A stretch of DNA of 64,000 nucleotides from Ralstonia pickettii DTP0602 (GCA_000471925.1 CP006667.1:1550001-1614000); one strand, 5' to 3'; positions 24,098-35,815 are shown, counted from the first letter of the stretch. Notes: a model not told the origin generated them from the sequence alone. A program made the numbers and translations.

Positions 24098-26071
24098 ATG
24101 CCGCGCGCACTCGAGCCCGCCGAGCCCATCCTGTCTGCCGAAGGCACCCCGTATTCCCCCCGCTACGACGACGTCTACCACAGTACCGAAGGCGGGCTGG
24201 CGCAGGCCGCCCATGTCTTCCTCGGCGGCAATGCGCTGCCGCAGGGGTGGGCAGGCAAGCACCAGTTCGTCATCGTCGAGACCGGCTTCGGCCAGGGGCT
24301 GAATTTCCTGGCGACCTGGCAGGCCTGGCGCGACGATGCGCAGCGCTGCGGCACGCTGCATTTCATCTCGATCGAAAAACACCCCTTTACCCGCGAGGGG
24401 CTGGCGCAGCTGCACGCCGGTCTCGACGGGCTGCAGCCGCTGGCGCAGGCGCTGCAGGCGCAATGGCCGTTGGCGCTGCCGGGGCTGCACCGGCTGGCCT
24501 TCGACGGCGGGCGGGTGGTGCTGACGCTGGCGCTGGGCGACGTGGAGCAGATGCTGCCGCGGCTGGTGGCAGGAGCCGATGCCTTCTACCTGGACGGCTT
24601 CTCGCCCGCGCGCAATGCCGACATGTGGTCGCCGGCAGTGTTTCGCGGCCTGGCACGGCTGGCGCGGCCCGGCGCATCGCTGGCCACGTACACGGCGGCC
24701 GGCTTCGTGCGGCGCGGGCTCAGGGAAATGGGTTTCGAGGTCAGCAAGGCACCGGGCTTCGGCGGCAAGCGCGACATGACGGTGGCGCGGTTCCGTCCGC
24801 AATGGAAAGCGCGCCGCCACGCGCCGCCGCTGGCGGGCCAATGGCCGCAGCGGCATGCCATCGTGATCGGTGCGGGGCTTGCCGGCTGTGGCGTGACCGA
24901 GCGGCTGGCCGCACGCGGCTGGCACGTGACCTTGTTCGATGCCCACGGCGGGCCGGCGCGCCTGACCTCGGCGCATCGCGCCGCGGCCATGCATGCGCAC
25001 CTGTCCGCGGACGACACCCTGCTGTCGCGGCTCTCACGCGCCGGCAACCAATACGCGCTGCGCGCCTGGGCGGCGCTGGCCGAGGCCGGGCACCCGGTCG
25101 GCTGGCATGGCTGCGGCGTGCTGCAGATTGGCGAGGATGAAGCCGCCAGCGAGGCGCAGCGCGCCGCGCTGGCGGCGATGGGCCTGCCGGAGTCGTTCGT
25201 GCGCTGGATGGGAGCCGAAGAGGCCGCCGCGTCGCACCGGGCGGGCGTGCCGCGCGGTGGGTTGTGGTTCCCGGACGGCGGTTGGGTGGCGCCGCCCGAC
25301 ATCTGCGCCGCGCAGCTGGCACGCGCGGGCAATGCGGTAACAGCGCGCTTCGGCTGCCGCGTCGCCGCGATCGCGCGGGACGGCGAGCAGTGGCAGGCGA
25401 GGGCGGAAGACGGCAGCGTGCTGGCGTCGGCACCCGTGCTCGTGCTGGCCAGTGCGCACGAGGCGCAGCAACTGCTGCCCCGGCAGCACTGGACCATTCG
25501 CCGCGTGCGCGGCCAGTTGACCACGCTAGCGCCGGCACAGGTCGATGCGATCGGCGGCTGGCCGGACTGCGTGGTGACTGGAGCCGGCTACCTGCTGCCG
25601 CGTGCCGCCGACGGCACCGGCCGCGTCGGCTCCAGCTACGATGCCGACGAAGGCCCGCTGGTGGAGCGCCCGGAAGTCCACGCCGCCAACCTGGCGCGCC
25701 TGGCCGGGCTGCTGCCGCGGCAGGCGGACGCGGTGGCCGGCATCGATCCCGCAACGCTTGCCGGCTACGTGGGCGTGCGTACGGTATCGCACAACCGGCT
25801 GCCGCTGATCGGCCAGGTGCCCGACGAGGCAGCCGCGGTTGCACACGCCGCGTCGCTGCGCGGCGCGCACCTGCGCGACCTGCCGCGCATGCCGGGACTG
25901 TACGCGGCCCTTGCCTATGCGTCGCGCGGCCTCACCTGGTCCGCGCTGGGCGGCGAACTGCTGGCCAGCCAGATCGAGGGCGAGCCGCTGCCGCTGGAGT
26001 CCGACCTGGCCGATGCCGTGGATCCGGCACGCCTGCTGCTGCGTGCGCTGCGGCACGGGCAGGCGGGATAG
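24098..26071 (+). CDS. mnmC: bifunctional tRNA 5-methylaminomethyl-2-thiouridine biosynthesis protein MnmC
   Basis: 657-residue two-domain enzyme for the last steps of mnm5s2U synthesis at the wobble base of tRNA. The N-terminal methyltransferase domain has ETGFGQG (residues 61-67) for SAM and the [13 protein letters not shown] catalytic segment; the C-terminal FAD oxidoreductase domain starts with VIGAGLAG (256-263) and ends with the conserved [17 protein letters not shown]. Start ATG 24098 gives PRYDDVYHS at the expected position; an upstream in-frame TTG is less likely. Length agrees with E. coli MnmC (about 668). Confidence 0.95.
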   Translation: MPRALEPAEPILSAEGTPYSPRYDDVYHSTEGGLAQAAHVFLGGNALPQGWAGKHQFVIVETGFGQGLNFLATWQAWRDDAQRCGTLHFISIEKHPFTREGLAQLHAGLDGLQPLAQALQAQWPLALPGLHRLAFDGGRVVLTLALGDVEQMLPRLVAGADAFYLDGFSPARNADMWSPAVFRGLARLARPGASLATYTAAGFVRRGLREMGFEVSKAPGFGGKRDMTVARFRPQWKARRHAPPLAGQWPQRHAIVIGAGLAGCGVTERLAARGWHVTLFDAHGGPARLTSAHRAAAMHAHLSADDTLLSRLSRAGNQYALRAWAALAEAGHPVGWHGCGVLQIGEDEAASEAQRAALAAMGLPESFVRWMGAEEAAASHRAGVPRGGLWFPDGGWVAPPDICAAQLARAGNAVTARFGCRVAAIARDGEQWQARAEDGSVLASAPVLVLASAHEAQQLLPRQHWTIRRVRGQLTTLAPAQVDAIGGWPDCVVTGAGYLLPRAADGTGRVGSSYDADEGPLVERPEVHAANLARLAGLLPRQADAVAGIDPATLAGYVGVRTVSHNRLPLIGQVPDEAAAVAHAASLRGAHLRDLPRMPGLYAALAYASRGLTWSALGGELLASQIEGEPLPLESDLADAVDPARLLLRALRHGQAG

Positions 26072-26141
26072 TGGCAAGCCCTCCGGCAGTGCGGTTCCAT
26101 GCCCGTTCCGGGTAAAAACTGCCGGAAGCGAATGAAAACCG

Positions 26142-26150
26142 TGCGATAAT
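26142..26150 (+). promoter_or_regulatory. extended -10 promoter candidate for tig
   Basis: TGC followed by GATAAT gives the TGn-extended -10 pattern. The -35 region is weak. It would leave a leader of about 135 bases before the tig start codon. Confidence 0.4.
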
Positions 26151-26291
26151 CCCCGTTTTCCGTTTGCGCGGAGCTTTCCGTGCGCCGGTGCCATGGCCTG
26201 GCCGAATCGCCAGTGCCGCAACACAGGCCGGTACGCGCGCAAGCAGTAGCACCTACGAACACAACTACATTTCTGGATTGGATCTACGACC

Positions 26292-27647
26292 ATGTCGAAC
26301 GTGATTGAGAACCTCGGCAAGCTGGACCGCAAGGTGACCCTGGCCATCCCCAAGGCCGAAGTGGAAAAGGAAAAGCAGGAGCGCCTGGTTCGCCTGTCGA
26401 AGACCGTGAAGATGTCGGGCTTCCGTCCGGGCAAGGTGCCGATGAAGATGGTCGAGAAGCAGTACGGCCAGCAGGTCGAATTCGAAGTGCGCTTCGACAA
26501 GGCCGCGCGCAAGTTCTTCGACCTCACCAAGGAGCAGGACGTCAAGGTTGCCGGCCAGCCCAAGTTCGAGGTCAAGACCGAAGGCGTGGGCGAGGACGAA
26601 GTCGCATTCGACGCCATGTTCGAGGTGTACCCGGAAGTGACCATCGGCGACCTGGCGGCTGCCGAGGTGACCCGCACCACCACTGAAATCACCGATGCCG
26701 AAGTCGACAAGACCATCGACATCCTGCGCAAGCAGCGCGTGCACTACCACACCCGCGGTGAAGCCGGCGAGCATGGCGACGGCGGTGCCGACGTCGCCGC
26801 CCAGAACGGCGACCGCGTTACGCTGGACTTCGTCGGCAAGATCGAAGGTGAAGAGTTCGCCGGCGGCAAGGCCGAAGACTTCCCGTTCGTGCTGGGTGAA
26901 GGCCGCATGCTGCCCGAGTTCGAGCAGGCCGCGCTGGGCCTGAAGGTCGGCGAAAGCAAGACCTTCCCGCTGGCCTTCCCGGAGGACTACCACGGCAAGG
27001 AAGTGGCCGGCAAGACCGCCGAGTTCACGGTGACCCTGAAGAAGATCGAGTGGGCCCACCTGCCGGAAGTCAACGAAGCCTTCGCCAAGTCGCTGGGCAT
27101 CGCCGACGGCAGCGTCGAGAAGATGCGCGCCGACATCCGCGAAAACCTCGAGCGCGAAGTGAAGCGCCGCACGCATTCCATGCTGAAGGACCAGGTCATG
27201 GAAGCGCTGCTGAAGGCCAGCGAGCTGGACGTGCCCAAGGCCCTGATCGAGCAGGACCAGGAGCGCCTGGTCGAGATGGCCCGCCGCGACCTGGAACAGC
27301 GTGGCATGCCCAACGCCAAGGACATGCCGATCCCCGCTGAAATGTTCGCGCAGCAGGCCGAGCGCCGGGTCAAGCTGGGCCTGATCCTGGCCGAGATCGT
27401 CAAGGCCAACGGCCTGGAAGCCAAGGCTGACCAGATCAAGGCTGAGATCGAGGACTTCGCCAAGAGCTACGAAGACCCGAAGGAAGTCATGCGCTGGTAC
27501 TACGGCGACCAGCAGCGTCTGGCCGAAATGGAAGCCTACGTGCTCGAAAACAACGTGGTAAATTTCGTGTGCGACAAGGCGAAGGTCACCGACAAGAAGG
27601 TGTCCTTCGAGGAACTCACCGCCGACGGCAACCAGCAACAAGCCTGA
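26292..27647 (+). CDS. tig: trigger factor
   Basis: 451-residue ribosome-associated chaperone with peptidyl-prolyl isomerase activity. The ribosome-binding signature GFRPGKVP is at residues 43-50; the FKBP-type domain follows at about 165-250 ([37 protein letters not shown]), then the helical arms that form the cradle. It heads the proteostasis gene block tig-clpP-clpX-lon-ppiD. The C-terminus is Gln-rich (GNQQQA). Length is standard (432-450). Confidence 0.97.
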   Translation: MSNVIENLGKLDRKVTLAIPKAEVEKEKQERLVRLSKTVKMSGFRPGKVPMKMVEKQYGQQVEFEVRFDKAARKFFDLTKEQDVKVAGQPKFEVKTEGVGEDEVAFDAMFEVYPEVTIGDLAAAEVTRTTTEITDAEVDKTIDILRKQRVHYHTRGEAGEHGDGGADVAAQNGDRVTLDFVGKIEGEEFAGGKAEDFPFVLGEGRMLPEFEQAALGLKVGESKTFPLAFPEDYHGKEVAGKTAEFTVTLKKIEWAHLPEVNEAFAKSLGIADGSVEKMRADIRENLEREVKRRTHSMLKDQVMEALLKASELDVPKALIEQDQERLVEMARRDLEQRGMPNAKDMPIPAEMFAQQAERRVKLGLILAEIVKANGLEAKADQIKAEIEDFAKSYEDPKEVMRWYYGDQQRLAEMEAYVLENNVVNFVCDKAKVTDKKVSFEELTADGNQQQA

Positions 27648-27659
27648 GGCCGGGGATGA

Positions 27660-27691
27660 CCCGCCGTCCCGCGCTGCGGCGCGGGGGCGGG
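27660..27691 (+). other. stem-loop between tig and clpP
   Basis: CCCGCC-GT-CCCGCGC, loop TGCG, GCGCGGG-GGCGGG: 13 paired bases with a two-base bulge. No U-run, so it may be a processing or stabilising structure or a weak terminator. A TACAAT (27709-27714) just downstream could be the -10 element of a separate clpP promoter, but no good -35 is visible. Confidence 0.4.
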
Positions 27692-27750
27692 CCGGTTCCA
27701 CCGAGTTTTACAATCGGGCCTGTCATTCGACGAATCCATGGAGAACCTGC

Positions 27751-28401
27751 ATGACCCGCAATGATTTGCTTGACCGTCTCGCCACCACGCAGGCTTCGGC
27801 ACTGGATACCCAGGGTCTCGGGCTGGTGCCGATGGTCGTCGAGCAGTCCGGCCGGGGCGAGCGCGCCTATGACATCTATTCGCGCCTGCTGAAGGAGCGC
27901 GTGGTGTTCATGGTGGGCGAGGTCAACGACCAGACCGCCAACCTGGTGGTGGCCCAGCTGCTGTTCCTCGAGAGCGAGAACCCCGACAAGGACGTGTCGC
28001 TTTACATCAACTCGCCGGGCGGTTCCGTATCGGCGGGGCTGGCGATCTACGACACCATGCAGTTCATCAAGCCCGACGTGTCCACGCTGTGCATGGGCAT
28101 GGCGGCGAGCATGGGCGCCTTCCTGCTGGCGGCCGGTGCCAAGGGCAAGCGTTTCGCGCTGCCCAACTCGCGCATCATGATCCACCAGCCGCTGGGCGGC
28201 GCGCGCGGCCAGGCCTCGGATATCGAGATCCAGGCGCGCGAGATCCTGTACCTGCGCGAGCGGCTCAACACCATCCTGTCGGAAGTGACGGGCCAGCCGG
28301 TCGAGAAGATTGCCCGCGACACTGATCGCGACAACTTCATGAGCGGCGACCAGGCGGTGGACTACGGCCTGGTGGACAAGGTCATCGCCCGCCGCGGCTG
28401 A
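27751..28401 (+). CDS. clpP: ATP-dependent Clp protease proteolytic subunit
   Basis: 216-residue serine peptidase that forms the tetradecameric barrel served by ClpX and ClpA. Catalytic triad Ser120 (GMAASMGAF), His145 (IMIHQPLGG) and Asp194 (TDRDNF) are all present with E. coli spacing. The N-terminal propeptide region is as expected (about 14 residues before [15 protein letters not shown]). It lies about 100 bases downstream of tig; clpX follows after a terminator, so the two are probably transcribed at least partly separately. Confidence 0.98.
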   Translation: MTRNDLLDRLATTQASALDTQGLGLVPMVVEQSGRGERAYDIYSRLLKERVVFMVGEVNDQTANLVVAQLLFLESENPDKDVSLYINSPGGSVSAGLAIYDTMQFIKPDVSTLCMGMAASMGAFLLAAGAKGKRFALPNSRIMIHQPLGGARGQASDIEIQAREILYLRERLNTILSEVTGQPVEKIARDTDRDNFMSGDQAVDYGLVDKVIARRG

Positions 28402-28516
28402 TGCCGATGGCCGCCGGGACGCAAGCCGCGGCGGTCGCCACGGTATACCGGGCCAGCCGTTTCAAGCGGCCGGCCGGGCGCCGCAGCATTGCCCAAAATG
28501 GCGAAGGCTACACCGG

Positions 28517-28541
28517 AACGAGGCCTCGTGCCTCGTTTTTT
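28517..28541 (+). terminator. rho-independent terminator after clpP
   Basis: AACGAGGC, loop CTCGT, GCCTCGTT followed by further T residues: perfect 8-bp stem. It separates clpP from clpX; the remaining 125 bases before clpX hold a TATGAT (28594-28599) that might be a -10 element, but without a convincing -35. Confidence 0.75.
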
Positions 28542-28668
28542 GCTTTTGCCCCACAGCCGGGGGGAACCGCCGGTGGTGCCAATTGTTTTGGCGTATGATC
28601 CGTTTGAAGCGTATCGCCGAGGAGCCTGTCGCCCCGCGGTGTGCGCACTGCAAAAGTGACTGATTCCT

Positions 28669-29946
<1,278 letters not shown>

Positions 29947-30003
29947 CGCGAGGCTGCCAGCGTGGTGAAGTGGTCAGGACCACACCGGCAGCAAGGCGGA
30001 AAG

Positions 30004-30035
30004 GCCGTTCGCGTAGAAGCGAGCGGCTTTTTTTT
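30004..30035 (+). terminator. rho-independent terminator after clpX
   Basis: GCCGTTCGC, loop GTAGAA, GCGAGCGGC (9 pairs, one G-U), followed by eight T. Confidence 0.85.
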
Positions 30036-30142
30036 CTTTATTCGGCCGACGAGAAGGAGGAAACGCGGGTATGCTGTTTCAGAGGGGCCTGCAAGTGCAG
30101 GGAGCGGCATCTGCCTGCCTTGGCGAATCGATTGGCACGTAT

Positions 30143-30170
30143 CTTGTAATCGATTCGGGCGGCCCAATTT
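30143..30170 (+). promoter_or_regulatory. sigma-32 (RpoH)-like heat-shock promoter of lon
   Basis: CTTGTAA (30143-30149), 13-base spacer, CCCAATTT (30163-30170). The consensus for RpoH is CTTGAAA, 13-14 bases, CCCCATNT, so there is one mismatch in each element with ideal spacing. It ends 30 bases before the lon start codon, and lon is a classical heat-shock gene in proteobacteria. Confidence 0.65.
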
Positions 30171-30200
30171 ACGCCTTAATAGACTGACTTGGGGAAAATG

Positions 30201-32612
30201 ATGTCCGGAACACAACTCCTCCCGGCCGAGCCGATTCGCCTGCCACTGTTGCCGCTGCGCGACGTGGTGGTGTTTCCGCACATGGTGATCCCGCTGTTCG
30301 TGGGACGCCCGAAGTCCATCAAGGCGCTTGAGACTGCGATGGAGGCGGGCAAGAGCATCATGCTCGTGGCCCAGAAGACGGCGGCCAAAGATGAGCCGAC
30401 CGCCGACGACCTGTATGAGGTCGGCTGCATCGCCAATATCCTGCAAATGCTGAAGCTGCCCGACGGTACCGTGAAGGTGCTGGTCGAGGGTACGCAGCGC
30501 GCGAACATCCGCGAGGTGAGCGAGGACGATTCGCACTTCATGTGCGAAGCTGTGCCCGTGCCGCCCGCACCTGGCGAAAGCGCCGAGACCGAGGCCCTGC
30601 GCCGCGCGATCGTGTCGCAGTTCGACCAGTACGTGAAGCTCAACAAGAAGATCCCGCCGGAGATCCTGACCTCGCTGTCGGGCATCGACGAGGCAGGCCG
30701 CCTGGCGGATACCATCGCCGCACACCTGCCGATCAAGCTCGAGCAGAAGCAGAAGATCCTGGAGATGGTCAATGTGACCGAACGCCTGGAAAGCCTGCTG
30801 TCGCAGCTCGAGGGCGAGATCGACATCCTTCAGGTCGAAAAGCGCATCCGTGGCCGCGTCAAGCGCCAGATGGAGAAGAGCCAGCGCGAGTACTACCTGA
30901 ACGAGCAGGTCAAGGCCATCCAGAAGGAACTGGGCGAGGGCGAAGAAGGCGCCGACCTGGAAGAACTCGACAAGCGCATCAAGGCTGCGCGCATGCCGAA
31001 GGAAGCCAAGAAGAAGGCCGACGCCGAATTCAAGAAGCTCAAGCTGATGTCGCCGATGTCGGCCGAAGCCACCGTCGTGCGCAACTACATCGACACGCTG
31101 GTGAACTTGCCGTGGCGCAAGAAGAGCAAGGTCAACAACGACCTCGCCAACGCCGAGCGCGTGCTGGATGAAGACCACTACGGCCTGGAGAAGGTCAAGG
31201 AACGCATTCTCGAGTACCTCGCGGTGCAACAGCGCGTGGACAAGGTGAAGGCGCCGATCCTGTGCCTGGTCGGGCCTCCCGGCGTGGGCAAGACCTCGCT
31301 CGGCCAGTCGGTGGCACGCGCGACGAACCGCAAGTTCGTGCGCATGGCACTGGGTGGCGTGCGTGACGAGGCCGAGATCCGCGGCCACCGCCGTACCTAT
31401 ATCGGTTCGATGCCGGGCAAGATCCTGCAGAGCCTGTCCAAGGTCGGCGTGCGCAATCCGCTCTTCCTGCTCGACGAGATCGACAAGATGGGCATGGATT
31501 TCCGCGGCGATCCGTCGTCGGCGCTGCTCGAGGTGCTGGACCCGGAACAGAACCACACGTTCCAGGACCACTACATCGAAGTGGACTTCGACCTGTCCGA
31601 CGTGATGTTCGTGGCGACGTCGAACTCGCTCAACATCCCGCCGCCGCTGCTCGACCGTATGGAAGTGATCCGCCTGTCGGGTTACACCGAGGACGAGAAG
31701 GTCAATATCGCACAGCGCTACCTGCTGCCCAAGCAGATCAAGAACAACGGTCTGAAGGCAGGCGAGATCGAGGTTGCCGAAAGTGCGATCCGCGACATCA
31801 TCCGCTACTACACGCGTGAAGCGGGGGTGCGTTCGCTGGAACGCGAGGTGTCCAAGATCGCGCGCAAGGTGGTCAAGCTGCTGCTGCTGAAGAAGGAGTC
31901 GGGCACGATCAAGGTCGATTCCGAGAACCTGGACAAATTCCTGGGCGTGCGCAAGTACGACTTCGGCCTGGCCGGCAAGGAAAACCAGGTGGGCCAGGTG
32001 ACCGGGCTGGCGTGGACCGAGGTGGGCGGCGACCTGCTGACCATCGAAGCCGCGATCATGCCGGGCAAGGGCAACATCACGCGCACCGGTTCGCTGGGCG
32101 ATGTGATGAAGGAGTCGGTCGAGGCCGCACGTTCGGTGGTGCGTTCGCGGGCACGTCGCCTGGGTATCACGGATGAGATGTTCGAGAAGCGCGACATCCA
32201 CATCCACGTGCCCGAAGGCGCTACGCCCAAGGACGGGCCGTCGGCTGGCGGTGCCATGACCACGGCGCTGGTGTCGGTGCTGACCGGTATCCCGGTGCGT
32301 GCGGATGTCGCCATGACCGGCGAGATCACGCTGCGCGGCGAGGTGCTGCCGATCGGCGGGCTGAAGGAGAAGCTGCTGGCAGCCCACCGGGGCGGCATCA
32401 AGCTGGTGCTGATCCCGGAGGAAAACGTCAAGGATCTGGCCGAGATCCCCGACAACGTGAAGAACGCCATCGAGATCGTGCCGGTCCGCTGGATCGACAA
32501 GGTGCTGGAACTGGCGCTCGAGCGCAAGCCCGAGCCGTTGTCGGAAGAGGATGCCAAGCCCGCCGAAGTGGCGGACAAGGCCGCGGCCAAGGTCGAGCGA
32601 CTGCATCATTGA
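30201..32612 (+). CDS. lon: ATP-dependent protease Lon
   Basis: 803-residue AAA+ serine protease (La). The N-terminal substrate-binding domain starts [18 protein letters not shown]; Walker A GPPGVGKT is at residues 358-365; the catalytic dyad is Ser681 ([10 protein letters not shown]) and Lys724 ([13 protein letters not shown]), 43 residues apart as in E. coli. Of the two adjacent ATG codons (30198, 30201) the second has better distance to GGGG at 30191. It degrades misfolded and short-lived regulatory proteins. A sigma-32-like promoter precedes it and a strong terminator follows. Confidence 0.98.
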   Translation: MSGTQLLPAEPIRLPLLPLRDVVVFPHMVIPLFVGRPKSIKALETAMEAGKSIMLVAQKTAAKDEPTADDLYEVGCIANILQMLKLPDGTVKVLVEGTQRANIREVSEDDSHFMCEAVPVPPAPGESAETEALRRAIVSQFDQYVKLNKKIPPEILTSLSGIDEAGRLADTIAAHLPIKLEQKQKILEMVNVTERLESLLSQLEGEIDILQVEKRIRGRVKRQMEKSQREYYLNEQVKAIQKELGEGEEGADLEELDKRIKAARMPKEAKKKADAEFKKLKLMSPMSAEATVVRNYIDTLVNLPWRKKSKVNNDLANAERVLDEDHYGLEKVKERILEYLAVQQRVDKVKAPILCLVGPPGVGKTSLGQSVARATNRKFVRMALGGVRDEAEIRGHRRTYIGSMPGKILQSLSKVGVRNPLFLLDEIDKMGMDFRGDPSSALLEVLDPEQNHTFQDHYIEVDFDLSDVMFVATSNSLNIPPPLLDRMEVIRLSGYTEDEKVNIAQRYLLPKQIKNNGLKAGEIEVAESAIRDIIRYYTREAGVRSLEREVSKIARKVVKLLLLKKESGTIKVDSENLDKFLGVRKYDFGLAGKENQVGQVTGLAWTEVGGDLLTIEAAIMPGKGNITRTGSLGDVMKESVEAARSVVRSRARRLGITDEMFEKRDIHIHVPEGATPKDGPSAGGAMTTALVSVLTGIPVRADVAMTGEITLRGEVLPIGGLKEKLLAAHRGGIKLVLIPEENVKDLAEIPDNVKNAIEIVPVRWIDKVLELALERKPEPLSEEDAKPAEVADKAAAKVERLHH

Positions 32613-32642
32613 CGTAGTTCGCGGGTTTAGCCGCGTGAAATG

Positions 32643-32679
32643 AACGCCGCAGGGCAGCAATGCCCGGCGGCGTTTTTTT
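32643..32679 (+). terminator. rho-independent terminator after lon
   Basis: AACGCCGC pairs with GCGGCGTT around an inner GGGCA/TGCCC hairpin, followed by seven T. Confidence 0.85.
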
Positions 32680-32691
32680 ATGCGCACGGCC

Positions 32692-32721
32692 TTGGCAAAC
32701 TGAAATCTCTTGTATTACACT
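32692..32721 (+). promoter_or_regulatory. sigma-70 promoter of the tRNA-Val/tRNA-Asp unit
   Basis: TTGGCA (32692-32697), 18-base spacer, TACACT (32716-32721), followed by a G+C-rich discriminator (TGCGCCC), a feature of stable-RNA promoters under stringent control. It lies about 90 bases before tRNA-Val, beyond the lon terminator. Confidence 0.5.
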
Positions 32722-32808
32722 TGCGCCCTCGCAACGCAAACCACGGCATCTGCCGCGAGGTGCGGAGCGACAAGCAACCTGCAGGCAGCCAGCCTGCGAT
32801 GGTCGAGC

Positions 32809-32884
32809 GGGTGCTTAGCTCAGTTGGTAGAGCGGCGCCCTTACAAGGCGTAGGTCGGGGGTTCGAGCCCCTCAGCACCCACCA
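32809..32884 (+). tRNA. tRNA-Val (anticodon UAC)
   Basis: GGGTGCT/AGCACCC acceptor stem, D-arm TAGCTCAGTTGGTAGAGC, anticodon loop CTTACAA, T-arm GGGGGTTCGAGCCCCT, encoded CCA. 76 bases. Confidence 0.97.
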
Positions 32885-32934
32885 CCGCTCCCCATCGCAA
32901 GCGCGGTACCACGCTGGCAGGAAGCACCGACAAA

Positions 32935-33011
32935 GGAGTGGTAGTTCAGTCGGTTAGAATACCGGCCTGTCACGCCGGGGGTCGCGGGTTCGAGTCCCGT
33001 CCACTCCGCCA
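32935..33011 (+). tRNA. tRNA-Asp (anticodon GUC)
   Basis: GGAGTGG/CCACTCC acceptor stem, D-arm TAGTTCAGTCGGTTAGAATA, anticodon loop CTGTCAC, T-arm CGGGTTCGAGTCCCG, discriminator G and encoded CCA. 77 bases. Probably cotranscribed with tRNA-Val 50 bases upstream. Confidence 0.97.
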
Positions 33012-33020
33012 AGTTTTTCG

Positions 33021-33045
33021 AAGCGCCCGCGTCAGCGGGCGTTTT
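33021..33045 (+). terminator. terminator after tRNA-Asp
   Basis: CGCCCGC, loop GTCA, GCGGGCG then TTTT, 10 bases after the tRNA CCA end. Confidence 0.7.
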
Positions 33046-33099
33046 CCATTGCACGCCATGTTTCCCGCCCTGCACAAAGGGCGCGCGCCCACCGGCTCC

Positions 33100-33108
33100 T
33101 GCTAGAAT
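33100..33108 (+). promoter_or_regulatory. extended -10 promoter candidate for ppiD
   Basis: TGC then TAGAAT forms an extended -10 element 43 bases before the ppiD start; the -35 region is G+C-rich and unconvincing. Confidence 0.4.
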
Positions 33109-33150
33109 CGCGGAGTTTGTCCTTCGTGCCAATCCACTACCCGAATCCGC

Positions 33151-35085
33151 ATGCTTGATTTCGTACGCAACAACCGGCGCCTGATGCTCTTGCTGCTGCT
33201 GGTGCTTGTTTTCCCGTCGTTCGTGTTCTTCGGCGTGGAGAGCTACTCGCGCTTCATGGACAGCTCGCACGACGCCGCCAAGGTCGATGGCCGCGCCATC
33301 AGCGTGCAGGAAATCGACAACGTGGTACGCGACCAGAGCGAGCGCGCGCGCCAGATCCTGGGTGCCAGCTATGACCCGCGCCAGTTCGAAGGCCCGGAGG
33401 CGCGCAAGGCGGTGCTGGAGCAGTTGATCCTGCAGCGCGTGATGGCCAGTGCAGTGGCGCGCGAGCACCTGACCGTGTCCGACGCCAAGCTGCTCGAAGA
33501 GATCAACAGCCTGCCGGCGATCGCGCAGCTGCCGCGCAAGGCGGATGGCAAGGTCGACGACAAGGCTTACCTGCAGCTGCTGCAGTCGCAAGGCATGTCG
33601 CCCGAGCAGTTCGATGCCCGCATGCGCTTCGAACTGGCCACGCAGCAACTGGGCGCGTCGATCGCCGCCACTGCCTTCGTGCCCAAGTCGCTGCTTGACC
33701 GCCTGATCGCTGTGCGCGACCAGCAGCGCGACGTGCAGATGCTGCTGTTCAAGCCGGCCAGCTACACCGCCAAGGTGCAGCCCGACGCGGCCGCGCTGAA
33801 AGCCTACTACGACAGCCACAAGGCGGAGTTCTCGGTGCCGGAGCAGGCCAAGGTGGAATACCTGGTGCTGTCGGGCGAGGCGCTGGCCGCAGCGCAGACG
33901 GTCACGCCGGAAGAGCTCAAGTCGTACTACGAAAGCAATATCGCGCGCTTCCGCACCGATGAGCAGCGCCGCGCCAGCCATATCCTGATCGTCGCGCCCA
34001 AGGATGCGCCTGCCGCCGAGCGCCAGGCTGCCAAGGACAAGGCAACCAAGCTGCTGGAAGAGTTGCGCAAGCATCCCGAGACCTTTGCCGACGTGGCCAG
34101 GAAGCAGTCGCAGGATCCGGGCTCGGCCGAGAAGGGCGGCGACCTGGGCTTCATGGGACACGGCGCGCTGGTCAAGCCGTTCGAGGACGCCATGTACGCG
34201 CTCAAGGACGGCCAGATCAGCGACGTCGTGGAAACCGACTACGGCTTCCACATCATCAAGCTGACCGGCATCAAGCCGTCGGAAACCAAGCCGCTGGATG
34301 CGGTGCGCCCGGAACTTGAAGCGGAGCTGCGCAAGCAGTTCGCCGACAAGAAGTTCGCCGAGCAGGCCGACGCCTTCGGCAACACCGTCTACGAACAGGC
34401 CGACAGCCTGAAGGCGGCCGCCGACAAGTTCAAGCTGTCCATCCAGACCGCCGACAACGTGACGCGCCAGCCCAACCCGGCACTGGGCGCGCAGAATCCG
34501 CTCAACAACGAGAAGGTGCTCAAGGCGCTGTTCGGCGACGACGCCATCAAGAACAAGCGCAACACCGAGGCCATCCAGGTCGCGCCCAATACGCTGGTGG
34601 CCGCGCGCATCGTCGAATACCGTCCGGCGACCGTGCGCAAATTCGAGGAAATCGAAGCCAAGGTGCGTGAGGGCTATATCGCCCAGCAGGCTGCCGAGGC
34701 GGCACGCAAGGAAGGCGAAGCGCGGCTCGAGGCGCTGAAGAAGGCCGACAACGCCACCGGCTTCGGCGCGGTGCAGACCGTGGCGCGCGCCAAGGCCGAA
34801 GGCGTCCCGCCCAAGGCCGTGGAAGCGGTGATGCGTGCCGATGTGACCAAGCTGCCGGCGGTGGTGGGGGTCGACCTGGGTGCCGAGGGCTATGCGATCT
34901 ACCGCATCACCAAGGTCAACCAGCCGGCGCAGGCCAACCCGGGGCAACGTCAGGCCGAAGCGCAGCAGCTGTCGCAGCTCGCCGGCCAGACCGACCTGCA
35001 GGCGTTCTATGAAAGCCTGAAGGCGCGCTCGAAGGTGGAGCTGCTGACGCCGGCTGGTAGTTCGCAGGCGCAGGGCGGCGAGTAA
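33151..35085 (+). CDS. ppiD: SurA/PpiD-type periplasmic peptidyl-prolyl isomerase PpiD
   Basis: 644-residue inner-membrane-anchored periplasmic chaperone. One N-terminal membrane segment (about residues 10-29, LMLLLLLVLVFPSFVFFGV) is followed by a SurA_N-type chaperone region and a single parvulin domain at about 265-375 (RRASHILIVA ... DLGFMGHGALVKPFEDAMYALKDG ... YGFHIIKLTG). The C-terminal part is helical. PpiD helps newly translocated proteins leave the Sec channel. In E. coli the gene follows lon and hupB; here it follows lon and two tRNA genes with no hupB. Length close to E. coli PpiD (623). Confidence 0.95.
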   Translation: MLDFVRNNRRLMLLLLLVLVFPSFVFFGVESYSRFMDSSHDAAKVDGRAISVQEIDNVVRDQSERARQILGASYDPRQFEGPEARKAVLEQLILQRVMASAVAREHLTVSDAKLLEEINSLPAIAQLPRKADGKVDDKAYLQLLQSQGMSPEQFDARMRFELATQQLGASIAATAFVPKSLLDRLIAVRDQQRDVQMLLFKPASYTAKVQPDAAALKAYYDSHKAEFSVPEQAKVEYLVLSGEALAAAQTVTPEELKSYYESNIARFRTDEQRRASHILIVAPKDAPAAERQAAKDKATKLLEELRKHPETFADVARKQSQDPGSAEKGGDLGFMGHGALVKPFEDAMYALKDGQISDVVETDYGFHIIKLTGIKPSETKPLDAVRPELEAELRKQFADKKFAEQADAFGNTVYEQADSLKAAADKFKLSIQTADNVTRQPNPALGAQNPLNNEKVLKALFGDDAIKNKRNTEAIQVAPNTLVAARIVEYRPATVRKFEEIEAKVREGYIAQQAAEAARKEGEARLEALKKADNATGFGAVQTVARAKAEGVPPKAVEAVMRADVTKLPAVVGVDLGAEGYAIYRITKVNQPAQANPGQRQAEAQQLSQLAGQTDLQAFYESLKARSKVELLTPAGSSQAQGGE

Positions 35086-35107
35086 GCGCTGGCGCAACGC
35101 TGCAAGT

Positions 35108-35138
35108 AAAAACCCCTGCCGAAGCGGCAGGGGTTTTT
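35108..35138. terminator. bidirectional terminator between ppiD and tesA
   Basis: AAAAACCCCTGCCG, loop AAG, CGGCAGGGGTTTTT: perfect 14-bp symmetrical stem with A-run and T-run, so it works on both strands for two convergent genes. Confidence 0.9.
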
Positions 35139-35164
35139 ACTTTTACAGGCACCGTCAGGGCCCC

Positions 35165-35815
35165 TTATTTCGTACCGCTGCGCTTGAGCATCGGTTTGAG
35201 CTGCGGCCACACCGTCTCAAGCAGCGCCGGCTGCGCCGCGGCGGTCGGGTGGATGCGGTCGGGCTGGAACCAGTCCTGCCGGGTGATGACCTTGTCGAGG
35301 AAGAAAGGCACCAGCCGCACCTTGTATTCGCTGGCCAGCTTCGGGTACAGCGAGACGAACTTCTCCGTGTAATCCTGGCCATAGTTGGGCGGGATACGCA
35401 TGCCAATCAGCAGCACGCCGGCGCCGGCCTTCTGCGCGGTGGTAACGATATTGCGCAGATTGGCTTCGGTGGTTTGCAGCGGCAGCCCGCGCAATGCGTC
35501 GTTGGCGCCGAGCTCTACCACCACGATCGCCGGGCGATGCCGCGACAGCAGCTCCGGCAGCCGCGTCTTGCCGCCGATGGTGGTCTCGCCGCTGATGCTG
35601 GCATTGACGACGTTATAATCGAAGCGCTCCTGCCGCAGCCGGTCCTGCAGGAGCGTGACCCAGCCCGTGCCGCGCGTGATGCCGTATTCGGCGGACAGGC
35701 TGTCGCCCAGCACCAGCAGCGCCGGTGCAGCGGCCTGGGCCGCCCCCGACATCGTCAGTGCCATGCAGCCTGCCAGCAGCAGCCTGCGCCATTTGCCTCG
35801 GATCCTTATATCCAT
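35165..35815 (-). CDS. tesA: TesA-type multifunctional acyl-CoA thioesterase I/lysophospholipase/arylesterase
   Basis: 216-residue periplasmic SGNH hydrolase. A signal peptide spans about residues 1-29 (RRLLLAGCMALTMSGAAQAA). Block I GDSLS holds the nucleophile Ser39, block III GAND is at 103-106 and block V DRIH gives Asp186 and His189. It hydrolyses acyl-CoA and other esters. The start chosen is ATG 35815; an ATG at 35827 is an alternative. Its start codon shares bases with the start of the divergent ybbA gene, and the tesA/ybbA divergent pair is the same as in E. coli. Confidence 0.92.
   Translation of the reverse strand: MDIRIRGKWRRLLLAGCMALTMSGAAQAAAPALLVLGDSLSAEYGITRGTGWVTLLQDRLRQERFDYNVVNASISGETTIGGKTRLPELLSRHRPAIVVVELGANDALRGLPLQTTEANLRNIVTTAQKAGAGVLLIGMRIPPNYGQDYTEKFVSLYPKLASEYKVRLVPFFLDKVITRQDWFQPDRIHPTAAAQPALLETVWPQLKPMLKRSGTK

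Noticed and set aside
28594..28599. TATGAT as clpX promoter
   Set aside because: No -35 element at a usable distance and no extended -10; not strong enough to list.
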